Below, piece after piece: positions 8,692 through 17,611 of a DNA stretch of 64,000 nt. Source of the stretch: Moraxella sp. FZFQ2102 (GTDB lineage Bacteria; Pseudomonadota; Gammaproteobacteria; Pseudomonadales; Moraxellaceae). Made by a program: the position numbers and the translations under genes. The DNA is taken from the NCBI RefSeq assembly GCF_024137865.1, contig NZ_CP099960.1, positions 1,178,001-1,242,000 on the forward strand, given 5' to 3'. The notes under the pieces were generated by a model. That model ran no database searches and was not told the origin of the DNA. It worked only from the letters and a program-made list of their open reading frames with translations. How positions within the stretch are numbered: the first letter of the stretch is position 1; each line of letters starts with the position of its first letter.

Positions 8692-10481
8692 TCCTTGTCC
8701 GCCTTTGGTTTTTTGCTCTTGGCAGGTGCGGCATCATCGGCACGGTCTGCATGATCGGTGGTGAATTTTTCAAGTTTATCAATCGATGTATTCGCCGTCA
8801 GCTCATCGGTGTGGCGGATGTCATCAAGCAGGCTCTTGGCGTGCGCGCGCGTGGCTGCGGTGATATTCACGCCACCGCTCATGCGTGCCAGCTCATCGAT
8901 CTGTGCTTCATCTGTGATGATACTCATATCGCTCACCGTCTGCTCGCCATGCTCTTTATGCACCAGAATGTGGCGATGGGCAGCAGCAGCGACTTGGGCT
9001 TGGTGAGTGATGGCAAGGAGCTGTTGGTGCTTGCCAAGTGTGCGTAATAGCTCACCGACCACTTGGGCAGTACCGCCACTGATACCGACATCCACTTCGT
9101 CAAACACCAGCGTCGGGCCGGTTTCACTGCCATCACCCGATGCCATTACCTGCATCACCAGTGCCATGCGCGATAATTCACCGCCTGATGCCACCTTGTG
9201 CAAAGGCTGTAGCGGCATACCGACATTGGCACTGAATAATAGGGCAATGTCATATTTGCCATGCTGATTGTACTGATCGCTCGGCTTATCACTAAAGCCA
9301 AACTCGCAGCGTGCATTGGGCAGGGCAAGTGGTAGTAGCCGCGCTTCTAGTCGCTCGCAGATGTCAGGGGTGATCGCCATGCGCGCTTGATCAAGCGTAT
9401 CTGCACACGCCAAATACGCATCATAAGCGTCCTTGACCTTGGCATCCATTGTGTCATTATCAGGCAGACCACCCAGCATATCGAGCTCTTCTTGCCATGC
9501 GGCTGCATCACCGATCAGCTCGTCTATCGGCGTGTGATATTTGCTGGATAAGCGATGCGCTAATGAGAGTAGATTATTAAGCTCTTCTAATCGTGCTTCA
9601 TCGGGCAGCTGCTGCTCGGCATAGTCGGCAAGCTTGGCAGCAGCGTCATTGATCTGCTCTTGGGCAAGAGCAAGCAGCTGACTGCATTCGCTGAAAGTCT
9701 TACTGGCAGATGCATTATTATCACAGATGCGCATCGCACGCCCAAGCAGGCTTGCCACCGATGGCGTATCGTCATCATTATCCAGTAGCACCGTCGCTTC
9801 GGTCGCCACGCGCATTAAGTTTTCAAGGTTTGATAATTCATCGTATTCAGCTTCCGCTTCAGCGAAATTGACCGCCAATAATGGCTCAATGTCGGCAAGC
9901 TTGGCGGATAATAATGCCATGCGATCGGCACGCTGCGCAGATTGGGCTTTGGCGTCGTCGGCTTGTTTTTTGATGGTTTGATAAGCGGTAAAGGCGTCTT
10001 TGGTGGCTTGTTTTTCTGCTGACAAGCCACCGATACGATCGAGCCAATCGATGACGAATTGGGGTTTTAATAGCTCAAGCCCTGCGTGCTGTGAGTGGAT
10101 ATTGACAAGGATTGCGCCTAGGCTTTTAAGCTCGCTGATACTGGCTGGCACGCCGTTGATCCATGATTTTGAGCGGCCTTGTGCGCTGATTTTACGGCGG
10201 ATCAGCAGTGTGTCTTCGTCAAGCTCGCGATCATGTTCGCGAAACCATGCCGCCACTTGCGCATTACCCGTGATGTCAAATTCGCCAAAAACCGACGCTT
10301 CGTCACAGCCATGACGCACCATGCCACTGTCAGCGCGTTCGCCAGCGCACAGTGATAATGCGTCCAAAATCAAGGACTTACCTGCACCTGTCTCACCTGT
10401 GATGACATTGAACCGCCCATCAAAGCTGATTTCTTTTTTTTCGATCAAGGCAAGATTTTGTAAAGTAAGAGAAACAAGCAT
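8688..10481 (-). CDS. recN: DNA repair protein RecN
   Basis: 597 residues from the ATG at 10479-10481 (MLVSLTLQNLALIEK fits the family start); an ATG four codons upstream (10493) is possible. RecN is an SMC-like ATPase recruited to double-strand breaks. Walker A is GETGAGKS at 29-36; the signature-type SGGELSRMALVMQV and Walker B TLVFDEVDVGISGGTA lie in the C-terminal half; between them is a coiled-coil region rich in Ala, Glu and Leu with a central break. The C-terminal tail after about 555 (TNTSIDKLEKFTTDH... KSKKPKADKE) is a charged extension beyond the usual 553-residue length. It is first in a recN-yqgE-yqgF overlap operon and diverges from rlmB. Confidence 0.93.
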   Translation of the reverse strand: MLVSLTLQNLALIEKKEISFDGRFNVITGETGAGKSLILDALSLCAGERADSGMVRHGCDEASVFGEFDITGNAQVAAWFREHDRELDEDTLLIRRKISAQGRSKSWINGVPASISELKSLGAILVNIHSQHAGLELLKPQFVIDWLDRIGGLSAEKQATKDAFTAYQTIKKQADDAKAQSAQRADRMALLSAKLADIEPLLAVNFAEAEAEYDELSNLENLMRVATEATVLLDNDDDTPSVASLLGRAMRICDNNASASKTFSECSQLLALAQEQINDAAAKLADYAEQQLPDEARLEELNNLLSLAHRLSSKYHTPIDELIGDAAAWQEELDMLGGLPDNDTMDAKVKDAYDAYLACADTLDQARMAITPDICERLEARLLPLALPNARCEFGFSDKPSDQYNQHGKYDIALLFSANVGMPLQPLHKVASGGELSRMALVMQVMASGDGSETGPTLVFDEVDVGISGGTAQVVGELLRTLGKHQQLLAITHQAQVAAAAHRHILVHKEHGEQTVSDMSIITDEAQIDELARMSGGVNITAATRAHAKSLLDDIRHTDELTANTSIDKLEKFTTDHADRADDAAPAKSKKPKADKE

Positions 10482-10660
10482 GCTAAATCCCATAAATACG
10501 CCAACCTTTTATCATAATCAAAGATACCGATTTTGGCAATGGAAAAAATGTTATTCACGGCAGGTTTTGCGCGTCGATACGCCATTTGGTAGGTGAAATT
10601 TCTTTACTTTATCCTGAAGTTTTGCCACAATAAGTCAGTTTTTTCATAAAGTACAGCATC

Positions 10661-11542
10661 ATGAGCGACCGCAAGCATTCTAAGTCTTTTTATGACAAAT
10701 CCATCAAAAATTCTGGCAAAAAACCCCACAGCAAATCAGGCGAGCCGTACAAGGGTAAGGTCTTTAAGGATAAAAAAGACACTAAGCCGAAAAACCCGTA
10801 TTTTTATGGGATTCACGCGGTGGATATGCTGCTGAAGCGTCGCCCGATCGATGTGCTAAATCTGTTCATCCAAGCGCGCGATGATGGGCAGGTGAGCGAT
10901 GAGCATACGCGCCTTATGCAGTTGGCGAGTGATTTTGGTATCAGCGTGCAGATGGCACAAAAAGAGCGACTGGCTGAGCTTGCCGACAGTCATCAGCATC
11001 AAGGCGTGGTAGCACAAGCGCGCCCCATGCCGATGGCGGATGAGAGTGTGTTGGATACCTTGGCACAAAAAGATAACGCGCTGTTTTTGGTATTAGATCA
11101 AATCACCGATGCGCACAATCTGGGCGCGTGCCTGCGCAGTGCCTGTGCGATGGGCGTGGATGCGGTGATCATTCCGCGCCATCAGTCTGCGCCGATCACG
11201 CCGACCGTCGCTAAGGTGTCGGTGGGTGCGTCTGAAGTTATTGATGTGGTGGCGGTGACCAATCTTGCGCGCACGCTTGATAAGCTAAAAAAAGCAGGCG
11301 TGTTCGTCTTTGGAACAGCGCTCGATGAGACAGCTAAGCCTTTGCATGAGTGTGATTTTGGTGGTAAAGTTGCAATCATCATGGGTTCAGAAGGTGATGG
11401 TATGCGCAGACTCACCCAAGAGCTGTGCGATACGCTCGTGTATATCCCGATGGCGAACACGCTTGATCGTCCGCAGAGCTTGAATGTCAGTGTCGCCACT
11501 GGCATGGCACTGTATGAAGTGGCACGGCAGCGGTTGGTGTAG
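10661..11542 (+). CDS. rlmB: 23S rRNA (guanosine-2'-O)-methyltransferase RlmB (TrmH/SpoU family)
   Basis: 293 residues. A lysine-rich, probably disordered N-terminal extension of about 45 residues (KHSKSFYDKSIKNSGKKPH...) precedes FYGIHAVDMLLKRRP, the start of the L30e-like SpoU substrate-binding domain. The SPOUT domain shows motif 1 LDQITDAHNLGACLRSA with the catalytic-type Asn and Arg, motif 2 VAIIMGSEGDGMRRL and motif 3 YIPMANTLDRPQSLNVSVATGMALYE, which together make the trefoil-knot SAM site. It methylates G2251 in the peptidyl-transferase P-loop of 23S rRNA in E. coli. The basic N-terminal tail is longer than in E. coli RlmB. It is followed 33 bp later by crcB. Confidence 0.92.
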   Translation: MSDRKHSKSFYDKSIKNSGKKPHSKSGEPYKGKVFKDKKDTKPKNPYFYGIHAVDMLLKRRPIDVLNLFIQARDDGQVSDEHTRLMQLASDFGISVQMAQKERLAELADSHQHQGVVAQARPMPMADESVLDTLAQKDNALFLVLDQITDAHNLGACLRSACAMGVDAVIIPRHQSAPITPTVAKVSVGASEVIDVVAVTNLARTLDKLKKAGVFVFGTALDETAKPLHECDFGGKVAIIMGSEGDGMRRLTQELCDTLVYIPMANTLDRPQSLNVSVATGMALYEVARQRLV

Positions 11543-11575
11543 TTTGTATTGTTTAAATATTATTTAAAATAAATC

Positions 11576-11938
11576 ATGTTCATACAATGGTTGATGGTGG
11601 CGATCGGTGCGGTTTGTGGTGCGACATTGCGCTGGCTGATCGGTCTGTGGCTGACTGGTATGACGACTAAGCTTGCGCTTGCGACACTTGTGGTCAATGT
11701 CATCGGTTCGTTGTTGATGGGTGTGCTGATGGCGGTGAGTGTCTCAGATACGCATAAGCTGCTTTGGGTTACGGGGTTTTTGGGCAGTTTTACGACTTTT
11801 TCGGCATTTTCTGCCAATGTGCTTGAGATGCTCATTGCCCAAAAATACAGCCAAGCACTACTGATCATCATCCTACATCTGATCGGTGGTGTCACAGCGG
11901 CAGCGGTAGGGTTTTATGTGGCGCGCTCATTTGGCTGA
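11576..11938 (+). CDS. crcB: Fluoride channel CrcB/FluC
   Basis: 120 residues with four hydrophobic helices (about 3-24, 33-55, 63-85 and 93-116). Family motifs are GAVCGATLRWLIG near the N-terminus, LVVNVIGSLLMG with the pore Asn, and GFLGSFTTFSAFSANV, the phenylalanine-box/TTFS region that lines the fluoride pore. FluC forms dual-topology dimers that expel F-. Only one copy is visible, as expected for a dual-topology homodimer. No fluoride riboswitch can be recognised, since just 33 bp separate it from rlmB, so the two are probably co-transcribed. Confidence 0.92.
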   Translation: MFIQWLMVAIGAVCGATLRWLIGLWLTGMTTKLALATLVVNVIGSLLMGVLMAVSVSDTHKLLWVTGFLGSFTTFSAFSANVLEMLIAQKYSQALLIIILHLIGGVTAAAVGFYVARSFG

Positions 11939-11967
11939 TTTGCCATGATTTTTCTACATTTTCTAAG

Positions 11968-12003
11968 AAAAAAGATATGTTCCACATGAAACATATCTTT
12001 TTT
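11968..12003. terminator. Bidirectional terminator between crcB and rsuA
   Basis: AAAAAAGATATGTT (11968-11981) pairs with AACATATCTTTTTT (from 11989), with a 7-nt loop. A and T runs on both sides let it serve both convergent genes. Confidence 0.85.
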
Positions 12004-12021
12004 ATTGTCAAATTGCGATCA

Positions 12022-12726
12022 TCAAAACTGTTCAATTTCTTCAGGTCGCAAGAATCGGCATTCGCCCATCTCAAGCCCATCAAGGGTGATGGTGCCGATA
12101 CTGGCGCGGTGCAGCTCGATGACTTTATTGCCAAAATACGCCATCATGCGCTTGACTTGATGGTACTTGCCTTCGGTCAAAATCAGCACAGCGTGCGTCT
12201 CATCGACGAATGACAGCTTGGCAGGGCGCGTTTTTTCGCTTTCGCCTTCTAATAAGATGCCGTTCGCCACTTGCTTGATGGCATGGGCTTGGGCGGCTTC
12301 ATCCATTGGATCGGCAAGCGTCAGCTCGTAGCGTTTGGGTTGATGGCGTTTTGGACTGGTCACACGGTGCAGCCACGCGCCATCATCGGATAATAGCAGC
12401 GCGCCTGTGGTATCGACATCGAGTCTGCCCGCCATGCGCAGGCTTGCCACTTCTGGCACAGCGATCAAATCGGTGACGATCGGATATTCTTTGGCTTTTA
12501 GGGTGCATTCAAAGCCGTCTGGCTTATACAACAAAATATAGCGACTGCCTTCAGCGACCGACAGCGGCTCACCTGCCCACAGCACTTCATCATTGGCGAC
12601 ATCGATGTGATGGCTTGAGTCTTTGATGACGATGTCATTGACGGTGATTTCGCCTGCGTGCAAGATTTTTTTGGCATCTTTGCGCGACAGTTCAGTGGCT
12701 TTGCTTAAAAATTTATCCAAACGCAT
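12022..12726 (-). CDS. rsuA: 16S rRNA pseudouridine(516) synthase RsuA
   Basis: 234 residues. The start is set at the ATG ending at 12726, because MRLDKFLSKATELSRKDAKK is the S4-domain N-terminus; the 82 in-frame codons upstream overlap yigZ and lack family similarity. The S4 RNA-binding domain spans about 1-60. The catalytic motif is AGRLDVDTTGALLLSDDG with the nucleophilic Asp, then TEGKYHQVKRMMAYFGNKVIELHRASIG, the second RsuA-family motif. Length and motifs match RsuA/RluE-type enzymes, and RsuA is favoured by the compact S4 plus catalytic layout. It diverges from yigZ and converges with crcB. Confidence 0.88.
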   Translation of the reverse strand: MRLDKFLSKATELSRKDAKKILHAGEITVNDIVIKDSSHHIDVANDEVLWAGEPLSVAEGSRYILLYKPDGFECTLKAKEYPIVTDLIAVPEVASLRMAGRLDVDTTGALLLSDDGAWLHRVTSPKRHQPKRYELTLADPMDEAAQAHAIKQVANGILLEGESEKTRPAKLSFVDETHAVLILTEGKYHQVKRMMAYFGNKVIELHRASIGTITLDGLEMGECRFLRPEEIEQF

Positions 12727-12819
12727 AAAAATTTTCCAATCAGTAAACTTATGCCTAGTGTAGCATAAATCGACAAAATATGGGAAAATGACAGCATCTT
12801 TACCATCAATATCAATACC

Positions 12820-13410
12820 GTGAGCTACCAAACCCCAAGTGCGCCGTGTGATGCGGTCTATGAAATCAAAAAAAGCGAATTTCTTGCCTTTGCCTACCCG
12901 ATCGACAGTCGTGAGCAGGCGATGGACCATGTCGCCAAGCTGCGTGCGCGTTATCCCGATGCGCGCCATCACTGCTTTGGCTATATCATCGGCGATCCGA
13001 ATAACACCACGAGCGCAGGCTTTGATGATGACGGCGAGCCAAACGGCACAGCAGGCAGACCAATTTTGAATGTCTTACAGCATAAGGCGATTGGTAATTG
13101 TATCATCGTTGTTGTGCGTTATTTTGGGGGGATTAAGCTTGGTGCAGGCGGCTTGACGCGTGCTTATGGGACGGTGGCGCAGATGGCGGTGGATCAGATG
13201 GTACTGACCACTTTTATCCCAAAATCAGTGCTTATGATCGCGACAAGCTTTGCTCATGAAGCACAAGTGCGCTATCTGATCGGTGCGGCAGCAGGCGAGA
13301 TCAGCGCGGTCGATTATGCGGCGGATGTGATGATCACAGCACAATTGGACACCGCTAAGGTGGATGAGTTTGTGGCAAGCTTGGGTGTATATGGAGCGGT
13401 GGTTGAGTAG
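12820..13410 (+). CDS. yigZ: YigZ/IMPACT family protein
   Basis: 196 residues using a GTG start; no in-frame ATG exists nearby and no clear ribosome binding site is seen, so the start is tentative. The UPF0029 N-terminal domain shows KKSEFLAFAYPIDSREQA, ARHHCFGYIIG, DDDGEPNGTAGRPILNVL and VVVRYFGGIKLGAGGLTRAYG, all strong family markers. The C-terminal domain is the ferredoxin-like DUF1949. E. coli YigZ and yeast YIH1 belong to this family; YIH1 binds Gcn1, while the bacterial role is unknown. Neighbours suggest nothing specific. Confidence 0.87.
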   Translation: MSYQTPSAPCDAVYEIKKSEFLAFAYPIDSREQAMDHVAKLRARYPDARHHCFGYIIGDPNNTTSAGFDDDGEPNGTAGRPILNVLQHKAIGNCIIVVVRYFGGIKLGAGGLTRAYGTVAQMAVDQMVLTTFIPKSVLMIATSFAHEAQVRYLIGAAAGEISAVDYAADVMITAQLDTAKVDEFVASLGVYGAVVE

Positions 13411-13454
13411 GTTTATTTTAAGTAGCTAGATTAATTAATATGATAAATTAGTAG

Positions 13455-13471
13455 GGTGCGGCATCCGCACC
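13455..13471. repeat. Short palindromic element GGTGCGG-CAT-CCGCACC
   Basis: A perfect 7-bp inverted repeat with a 3-nt loop, embedded in GTAGGGTGCGGCATCCGCAC, a sequence style seen as dispersed palindromes in many genomes. Only one copy was noticed in this window. Confidence 0.45.
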
Positions 13472-13507
13472 AATACACCAAAAGTATTTGATCTTTATGA
13501 TAAAATC

Positions 13508-13557
13508 TTCAAAAATCCGTTACTTTTCGACAAGCTGAAGGACGAACGGTTTTTGAA
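13508..13557. repeat. Imperfect 13-14 bp inverted repeat
   Basis: TTCAAAAATCCGTT (13508-13521) is complementary to AACGGTTTTTGAA (13545-13557) with one bulge and a loop of about 23 nt. It could be an RNA hairpin or a remnant of a mobile palindromic element. There is no T run, so it is not a standard terminator. Confidence 0.4.
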
Positions 13558-13621
13558 GTTCTTTGATATCAATTCGCATAATTCACAATTTTAAACACAA
13601 ATCATCATAAACCCCAAAAGC

Positions 13622-13653
13622 AAAAGCCACAAGTTTTCACCTGTGGCTTTTTG
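13622..13653. terminator. Hairpin terminator downstream of yigZ
   Basis: AAAAGCCACA (13622-13631) pairs with TGTGGCTTTT (13642-13651) around a 10-nt loop, followed by T. It can act on the + strand for yigZ and, less directly, on the - strand for the VIT gene. Confidence 0.65.
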
Positions 13654-13837
13654 GTGCATTTCCTGCAGTTTCCTTACGAGTCATCCGTGTAACAGCGTTT
13701 CATCCATGCCGACACACCCTGTGTCACTTTCCTGTGCTGTTGGGTGTATTATGCCAAAACTGGCTGTGTGCGAAAAGTGGCAAATTTCGCCAATATTTGT
13801 AAGAAATTTCGTACACAGCTTTGGACATCGTACGCCA

Positions 13838-14542
13838 TCACGCCACCGCCACACCAAATGCCTTGCCGATCAGCGCTGTCGCCGCCATCGCAAAAACACC
13901 CCAAATCAGCACACGCGCCATCGCTGGCACAACGCGCGCACCGCCGAGTTTGGCTGAAGTGTAGCCAAGCAGTGCCAAACCTACTAAAGTCGTCCCTGCC
14001 AAAATCACCCCCAAATCCGTGCCGAATTTTGCACCCAACCACAGGCTGATCAGTGGCAGTACTGCCCCGATGATAAAGGATGCTGCCGATGCCATCGCTG
14101 CTTCTAAGGGTTTGGCGGATAAGGCATCACTCAGACCGATCTCATCGCGTGCGTGCGCTTCGAGCGCGTCATGCTTGGTGAGTGCGACCGCGACCTGATG
14201 CGCAAGATCATCATCCAGACCGCGTGCCTTATAGATATTGGTCAGCTCGACAAGCTCACGCTCAGGATTGTGCTTAAGCTCGTAGGCTTCTTTGGCAAGG
14301 TCGCTTTTTTCGGTGTCGGCTTGGGATGATACCGAGATGTATTCGCCTGCCCCCATCGACAGTGCACCGCCGATGATCGCCGCCAATGCTGTTAAGGTCA
14401 AAACATCCATGCTTGCCTGACCTGCAACCATACCCATCAGCAGACTGGCTGTCGAGATTAGACCGTCATTTGCGCCTAGGACGCCTGCGCGCAGCCAGTT
14501 ATTGCGCGAGCTAAGATGCGGTTCTGAATGTGCTGAGTACAT
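13838..14542 (-). CDS. VIT1/CCC1 family Fe/Mn transporter
   Basis: 234 residues. The N-terminal LSSRNNWLRAGVLGANDGLISTASLLMGMVAG is the hallmark of vacuolar iron transporter-like proteins (the GANDGI/L motif). Next comes GGALSMGAGEYISVSSQADTEKSDL, with the conserved MxxGEYxSxxSQ and metal-binding acidic residues. Then follow a cytoplasmic charged helix (KEAYELKHNPERELVELTNIYKARG) and three C-terminal membrane helices (about 142-165, 170-190 and 205-230). These proteins export or sequester Fe2+ or Mn2+ using a proton gradient. It diverges from the zinc receptor gene, so the shared 287-bp region may place both under metal control, but I see no clear Fur box. Confidence 0.87.
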   Translation of the reverse strand: MYSAHSEPHLSSRNNWLRAGVLGANDGLISTASLLMGMVAGQASMDVLTLTALAAIIGGALSMGAGEYISVSSQADTEKSDLAKEAYELKHNPERELVELTNIYKARGLDDDLAHQVAVALTKHDALEAHARDEIGLSDALSAKPLEAAMASAASFIIGAVLPLISLWLGAKFGTDLGVILAGTTLVGLALLGYTSAKLGGARVVPAMARVLIWGVFAMAATALIGKAFGVAVA

Positions 14543-14724
14543 AGGATTTCACTTATTAACTATTGTGGATGCCCTTATTATACGCCACGCCGATGTTACA
14601 CGCACCAATATTTTATTTTTAAATTTTACTTAATAATAACTCTATTTTGTGCCCAAATTCTTATCCAAGAGTGATTCTTGTTCAAGAGCGTGTTGCAATT
14701 TTATCCAACGATCAGAAAAATTAC

Positions 14725-14753
14725 TTGACGATAGTTATATAATAATATAACAT
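14725..14753 (+). promoter_or_regulatory. Promoter with an embedded Zur-box-like palindrome
   Basis: TTGACG (14725-14730), a 17-bp spacer and TAACAT (14748-14753) form a sigma70-like promoter. The spacer and -10 contain GTTATAT-AATA-ATATAAC (14734-14751), a perfect inverted repeat that closely resembles Zur operators of gammaproteobacteria (GTTATANTATAAC core). Binding of Zn-loaded Zur there would block RNA polymerase, which fits the downstream zinc receptor. This is a motif match only. Confidence 0.7.
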
Positions 14754-14829
14754 TATGTGATTTTTATCACAAACTTAATACAATTTTGAAATAATTGTTA
14801 TACTTTATCAAATCATCAAGGAATAAATC

Positions 14830-17451
14830 ATGCAAAAACACTCATGGCAACTCACCCCATTGCTGCTGGCGATGGCAACCGTATTGGCGATGCAAGGTGC
14901 GCACGCTGATGATGACGCAGTCCAAGCAGTATCCGAGATGGCGCCCAAAACAGCGGATACACCGACAGTGATGCTCGATGCCGAAGAGATCGTGGTGCAG
15001 CGTGGCGCGCGTGTTCATAGTGCGTTTGGCGGTGCGAAGCCATCGGATATCGTGGTCACAGCCGATCAGCTGCGCAGCCGTGCGGCGACTTTGGGTGATG
15101 CGCTGTCAGGCGAGTTGGGCGTGCGTTCAAGCCACTTTGGTGGTGGTGCGTCTGCGCCAATCATTCGTGGGCAAGAGGGTAAGCGATTGAAGATTTTGCA
15201 AAATGGCAGTGATGTCATCGACATGGCAAGCCTATCGCCTGATCATGCGGTGATGGTCGATCCGCTGTTGGCAGGGCAAGTTGAGATCGTGCGCGGTCCA
15301 AGTACTTTATTGTACAGCTCGGGCAATGTCGCAGGTCAGATTAATGTGGTCGATGATGTGATCTTGGATCATGTGCCAGATGCACCGACAGGCGATGCGA
15401 CGCTGCGCTTTAATACAGGCAGTGATGAGAAAGTGGCAAGCGTCGGTGTGTCACTGCCGATCGGTTCACAAGTAGCAATCAGCGCCAAGGGTATCACGCG
15501 CCGCGCGAACGATTATCAGACGCCTGAATATCAGCGTTATCAATTTGACAATGAAAAAGCACTCAAAGAGCATTTGGCAGCGCCTGAGAATCTGGCAAGC
15601 TTAGAATCAGAATATCAGCACTGGCTTGCCAATCATCATCAACAGCCGTATTTTCGTTATCGTCCTGCCAATGAGCGACATTTCATCCGCAGCGAATCGC
15701 AGTATCTGGAACAAAAGCAGCGTTATACTGATGCCATCGTAACGCCTAAGCATTTAGATTATCTGCCTGACAGCTGGGCGAATGCTGATGCGCTGTCACT
15801 GGGCGTATCGTGGGTGGGCACATCAGGATATGTGGGCGCATCGGTGAGTCATCGCGAAGATGAATACGGCTTACCTGCGCACAATCCGATGTACGAAGGC
15901 TGTGGCGCGTATGTCATCTCACCTGCGTCCGAGCGCGACAAGCCTTATCTGATGAGCTATCCGCAGCTGATGGGCGAAGATGATGTCAATTATCTCAATC
16001 CGCGCGCCGACTGCCTACAGGCTGAAGTGTTCGACTCCAGTGGTGGGCATACACACAGCACCAAAGAACACACGCACGGCGCACCGCACATCACGCTGAC
16101 CAATCGCCGATATGATCTTAAAGGTGAGCTGTACGATCCGATCGCAGGCATCAATACGGTAAAACTATCGGTAGGACACAGTGATTATCAGCACCAAGAA
16201 AAAGAAGGCGACACCATCAGCAGTGATTTTAAAAATAAAGCCACGACAGCACGGTTGGAAATGATCCAAACACCAACTGAGAAACTCTCAGGCACTTGGG
16301 GTGTGCGCTATTTGACATCCAAAAACAGTGCGCTGTCACCGAGTATCGCCAAAGGTCGGCAGACACTGGGTGAGAACCGTACGGATAATATCGCCTTGTT
16401 TGGCTTGCAGCAATACGAACTGAGCGATGCGCTAAGCCTGCAGGCATCGGCACGCGCCGAACGCCAGCGCATTAAGATGGATTATGATCTTGATAAGATC
16501 ACAAGCGTCATGCAGCCAGTGCCGAACCGCTACAACAGCTCATACATCGACGCTGCCAACCAAAAACGCGCCGAGCATTTAGCCCAAGCACTCAATGACA
16601 CCAAAGCCAATCAAGACACTGCCTATTCTTATGCACTGGGTGCAACTTGGAAATTTGCCCCTAAGCACAGACTAACCGTGACGGCATCGCACCAAGAACG
16701 CTTGCCCAACGCCCAAGAACTGTACACGCATGGTGCGCATTTAGCGACCAATTCATTTGAAGTGGGGAATAAGAATTTAACCAAAGAAAAGTCGAATAAC
16801 CTTGAGATCGCGTTGGATTATCAAGGGGAGAAATTGGATTATCAATTGGCGGCGTATCATTATGATTTTGATAATTATATTTACTTACAGACGCTCAATG
16901 CATCACTGGGCAATAGTGCGGTGATCGCGCCTTATTCCTTGAGAATCAACCGCTACAGCCAAGCCAAAGCCAAGTTCTCTGGCTTAGAAGGTAGTATCGG
17001 CTATCAGTTCACGCCTGTGTATCATGCGTCACTGTTTGGCGATGTCATCACAGGCAAGCTGACCGATTTGCCTGATGAAGTGGTCGCTTATGATAATTGG
17101 ACGGATGAAAGAACCTACGCTGCCCAAGTAGATCGCTACACCCCGCGCCTACCGCCAGCACGATTGGGCGCGCGTATCAAGGCAGATGTCGCCGATGGTG
17201 TGTCGGGCGAGCTTGAGTATTATCATGTCTTTGACCAAAATAAACTGTCAAAATTCGAGCAGCCGACCCAAGGGCATCATATGCTCAATCTTGGCGTGAA
17301 TTATCGTAACGATTGGGGCGCAGGCGAGTATGAACTGTTCTTGCGCGGCAATAACCTGCTCGATGAGCCTGTGTATGCGCACGAGACTTTTTTGCCCTAC
17401 ATTCCGCAGATGGGGCGTAATTTTAGCCTAGGCGCGACTTATCGCTTTTAA
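14830..17451 (+). CDS. znuD: TonB-dependent outer-membrane receptor, ZnuD-type zinc receptor
   Basis: 873 residues. Signal peptide MQKHSWQLTPLLLAMATVLAMQGAHA. The plug domain (about 50-175) has ITRGQE-like IIRGQEGKRLKILQNG and VEIVRGPSTLLYSSGNVAGQINVVDD. A large beta-barrel ends in FSLGATYRF, with a terminal aromatic. An extracellular loop (about residues 403-420) is His-rich (GGHTHSTKEHTHGAPH), and a Cys pair lies nearby (YEGCGAYV ... RADCLQAE), both as in meningococcal ZnuD, where they help capture zinc. A TonB box is not obvious. ZnuD imports Zn2+ and, in some reports, haem. The Zur-like operator upstream supports zinc control. No znuABC genes are in the window. Confidence 0.88.
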   Translation: MQKHSWQLTPLLLAMATVLAMQGAHADDDAVQAVSEMAPKTADTPTVMLDAEEIVVQRGARVHSAFGGAKPSDIVVTADQLRSRAATLGDALSGELGVRSSHFGGGASAPIIRGQEGKRLKILQNGSDVIDMASLSPDHAVMVDPLLAGQVEIVRGPSTLLYSSGNVAGQINVVDDVILDHVPDAPTGDATLRFNTGSDEKVASVGVSLPIGSQVAISAKGITRRANDYQTPEYQRYQFDNEKALKEHLAAPENLASLESEYQHWLANHHQQPYFRYRPANERHFIRSESQYLEQKQRYTDAIVTPKHLDYLPDSWANADALSLGVSWVGTSGYVGASVSHREDEYGLPAHNPMYEGCGAYVISPASERDKPYLMSYPQLMGEDDVNYLNPRADCLQAEVFDSSGGHTHSTKEHTHGAPHITLTNRRYDLKGELYDPIAGINTVKLSVGHSDYQHQEKEGDTISSDFKNKATTARLEMIQTPTEKLSGTWGVRYLTSKNSALSPSIAKGRQTLGENRTDNIALFGLQQYELSDALSLQASARAERQRIKMDYDLDKITSVMQPVPNRYNSSYIDAANQKRAEHLAQALNDTKANQDTAYSYALGATWKFAPKHRLTVTASHQERLPNAQELYTHGAHLATNSFEVGNKNLTKEKSNNLEIALDYQGEKLDYQLAAYHYDFDNYIYLQTLNASLGNSAVIAPYSLRINRYSQAKAKFSGLEGSIGYQFTPVYHASLFGDVITGKLTDLPDEVVAYDNWTDERTYAAQVDRYTPRLPPARLGARIKADVADGVSGELEYYHVFDQNKLSKFEQPTQGHHMLNLGVNYRNDWGAGEYELFLRGNNLLDEPVYAHETFLPYIPQMGRNFSLGATYRF

Positions 17452-17461
17452 GTGTGCGACC

Positions 17462-17493
17462 AAAAAATCGGAGTGTGATGCTTCGATTTTTTT
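17462..17493 (+). terminator. Terminator after the zinc receptor gene
   Basis: AAAAAATCG (17462-17470) pairs with CGATTTTTT (17484-17492), ending in a T run, 10 bp after the stop codon. Confidence 0.75.
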
Positions 17494-17611
17494 GTGTAAA
17501 TTTGGGGTGATGTGATAAGAAATCCGCTTGAGTTTTGATAAGATTTGGTGAATAATAAAGGTGAAAAGATGGGATTTTTTCAACAGGTCAATCAAGCAAA
17601 GGAGTCAGACA

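Larger units (their letters stand above)
13411..13837. other. Gene-poor stretch with several inverted repeats
   Basis: About 430 bp with no convincing gene. It contains a short GC-rich palindrome (13455-13471), a long imperfect inverted repeat (13508-13557), a terminator-like hairpin (13622-13653) and a small inverted repeat GACACA/TGTGTC (13711-13725). Short frames on either strand over 13643-14049 are shadows of the VIT gene or have no family signal. Confidence 0.6.

Noticed and set aside
13749..14042. Frame on the minus strand overlapping the VIT gene
   Set aside because: Another frame of the same strand as a clear membrane transporter; Cys/Gly-rich shadow without start signals.
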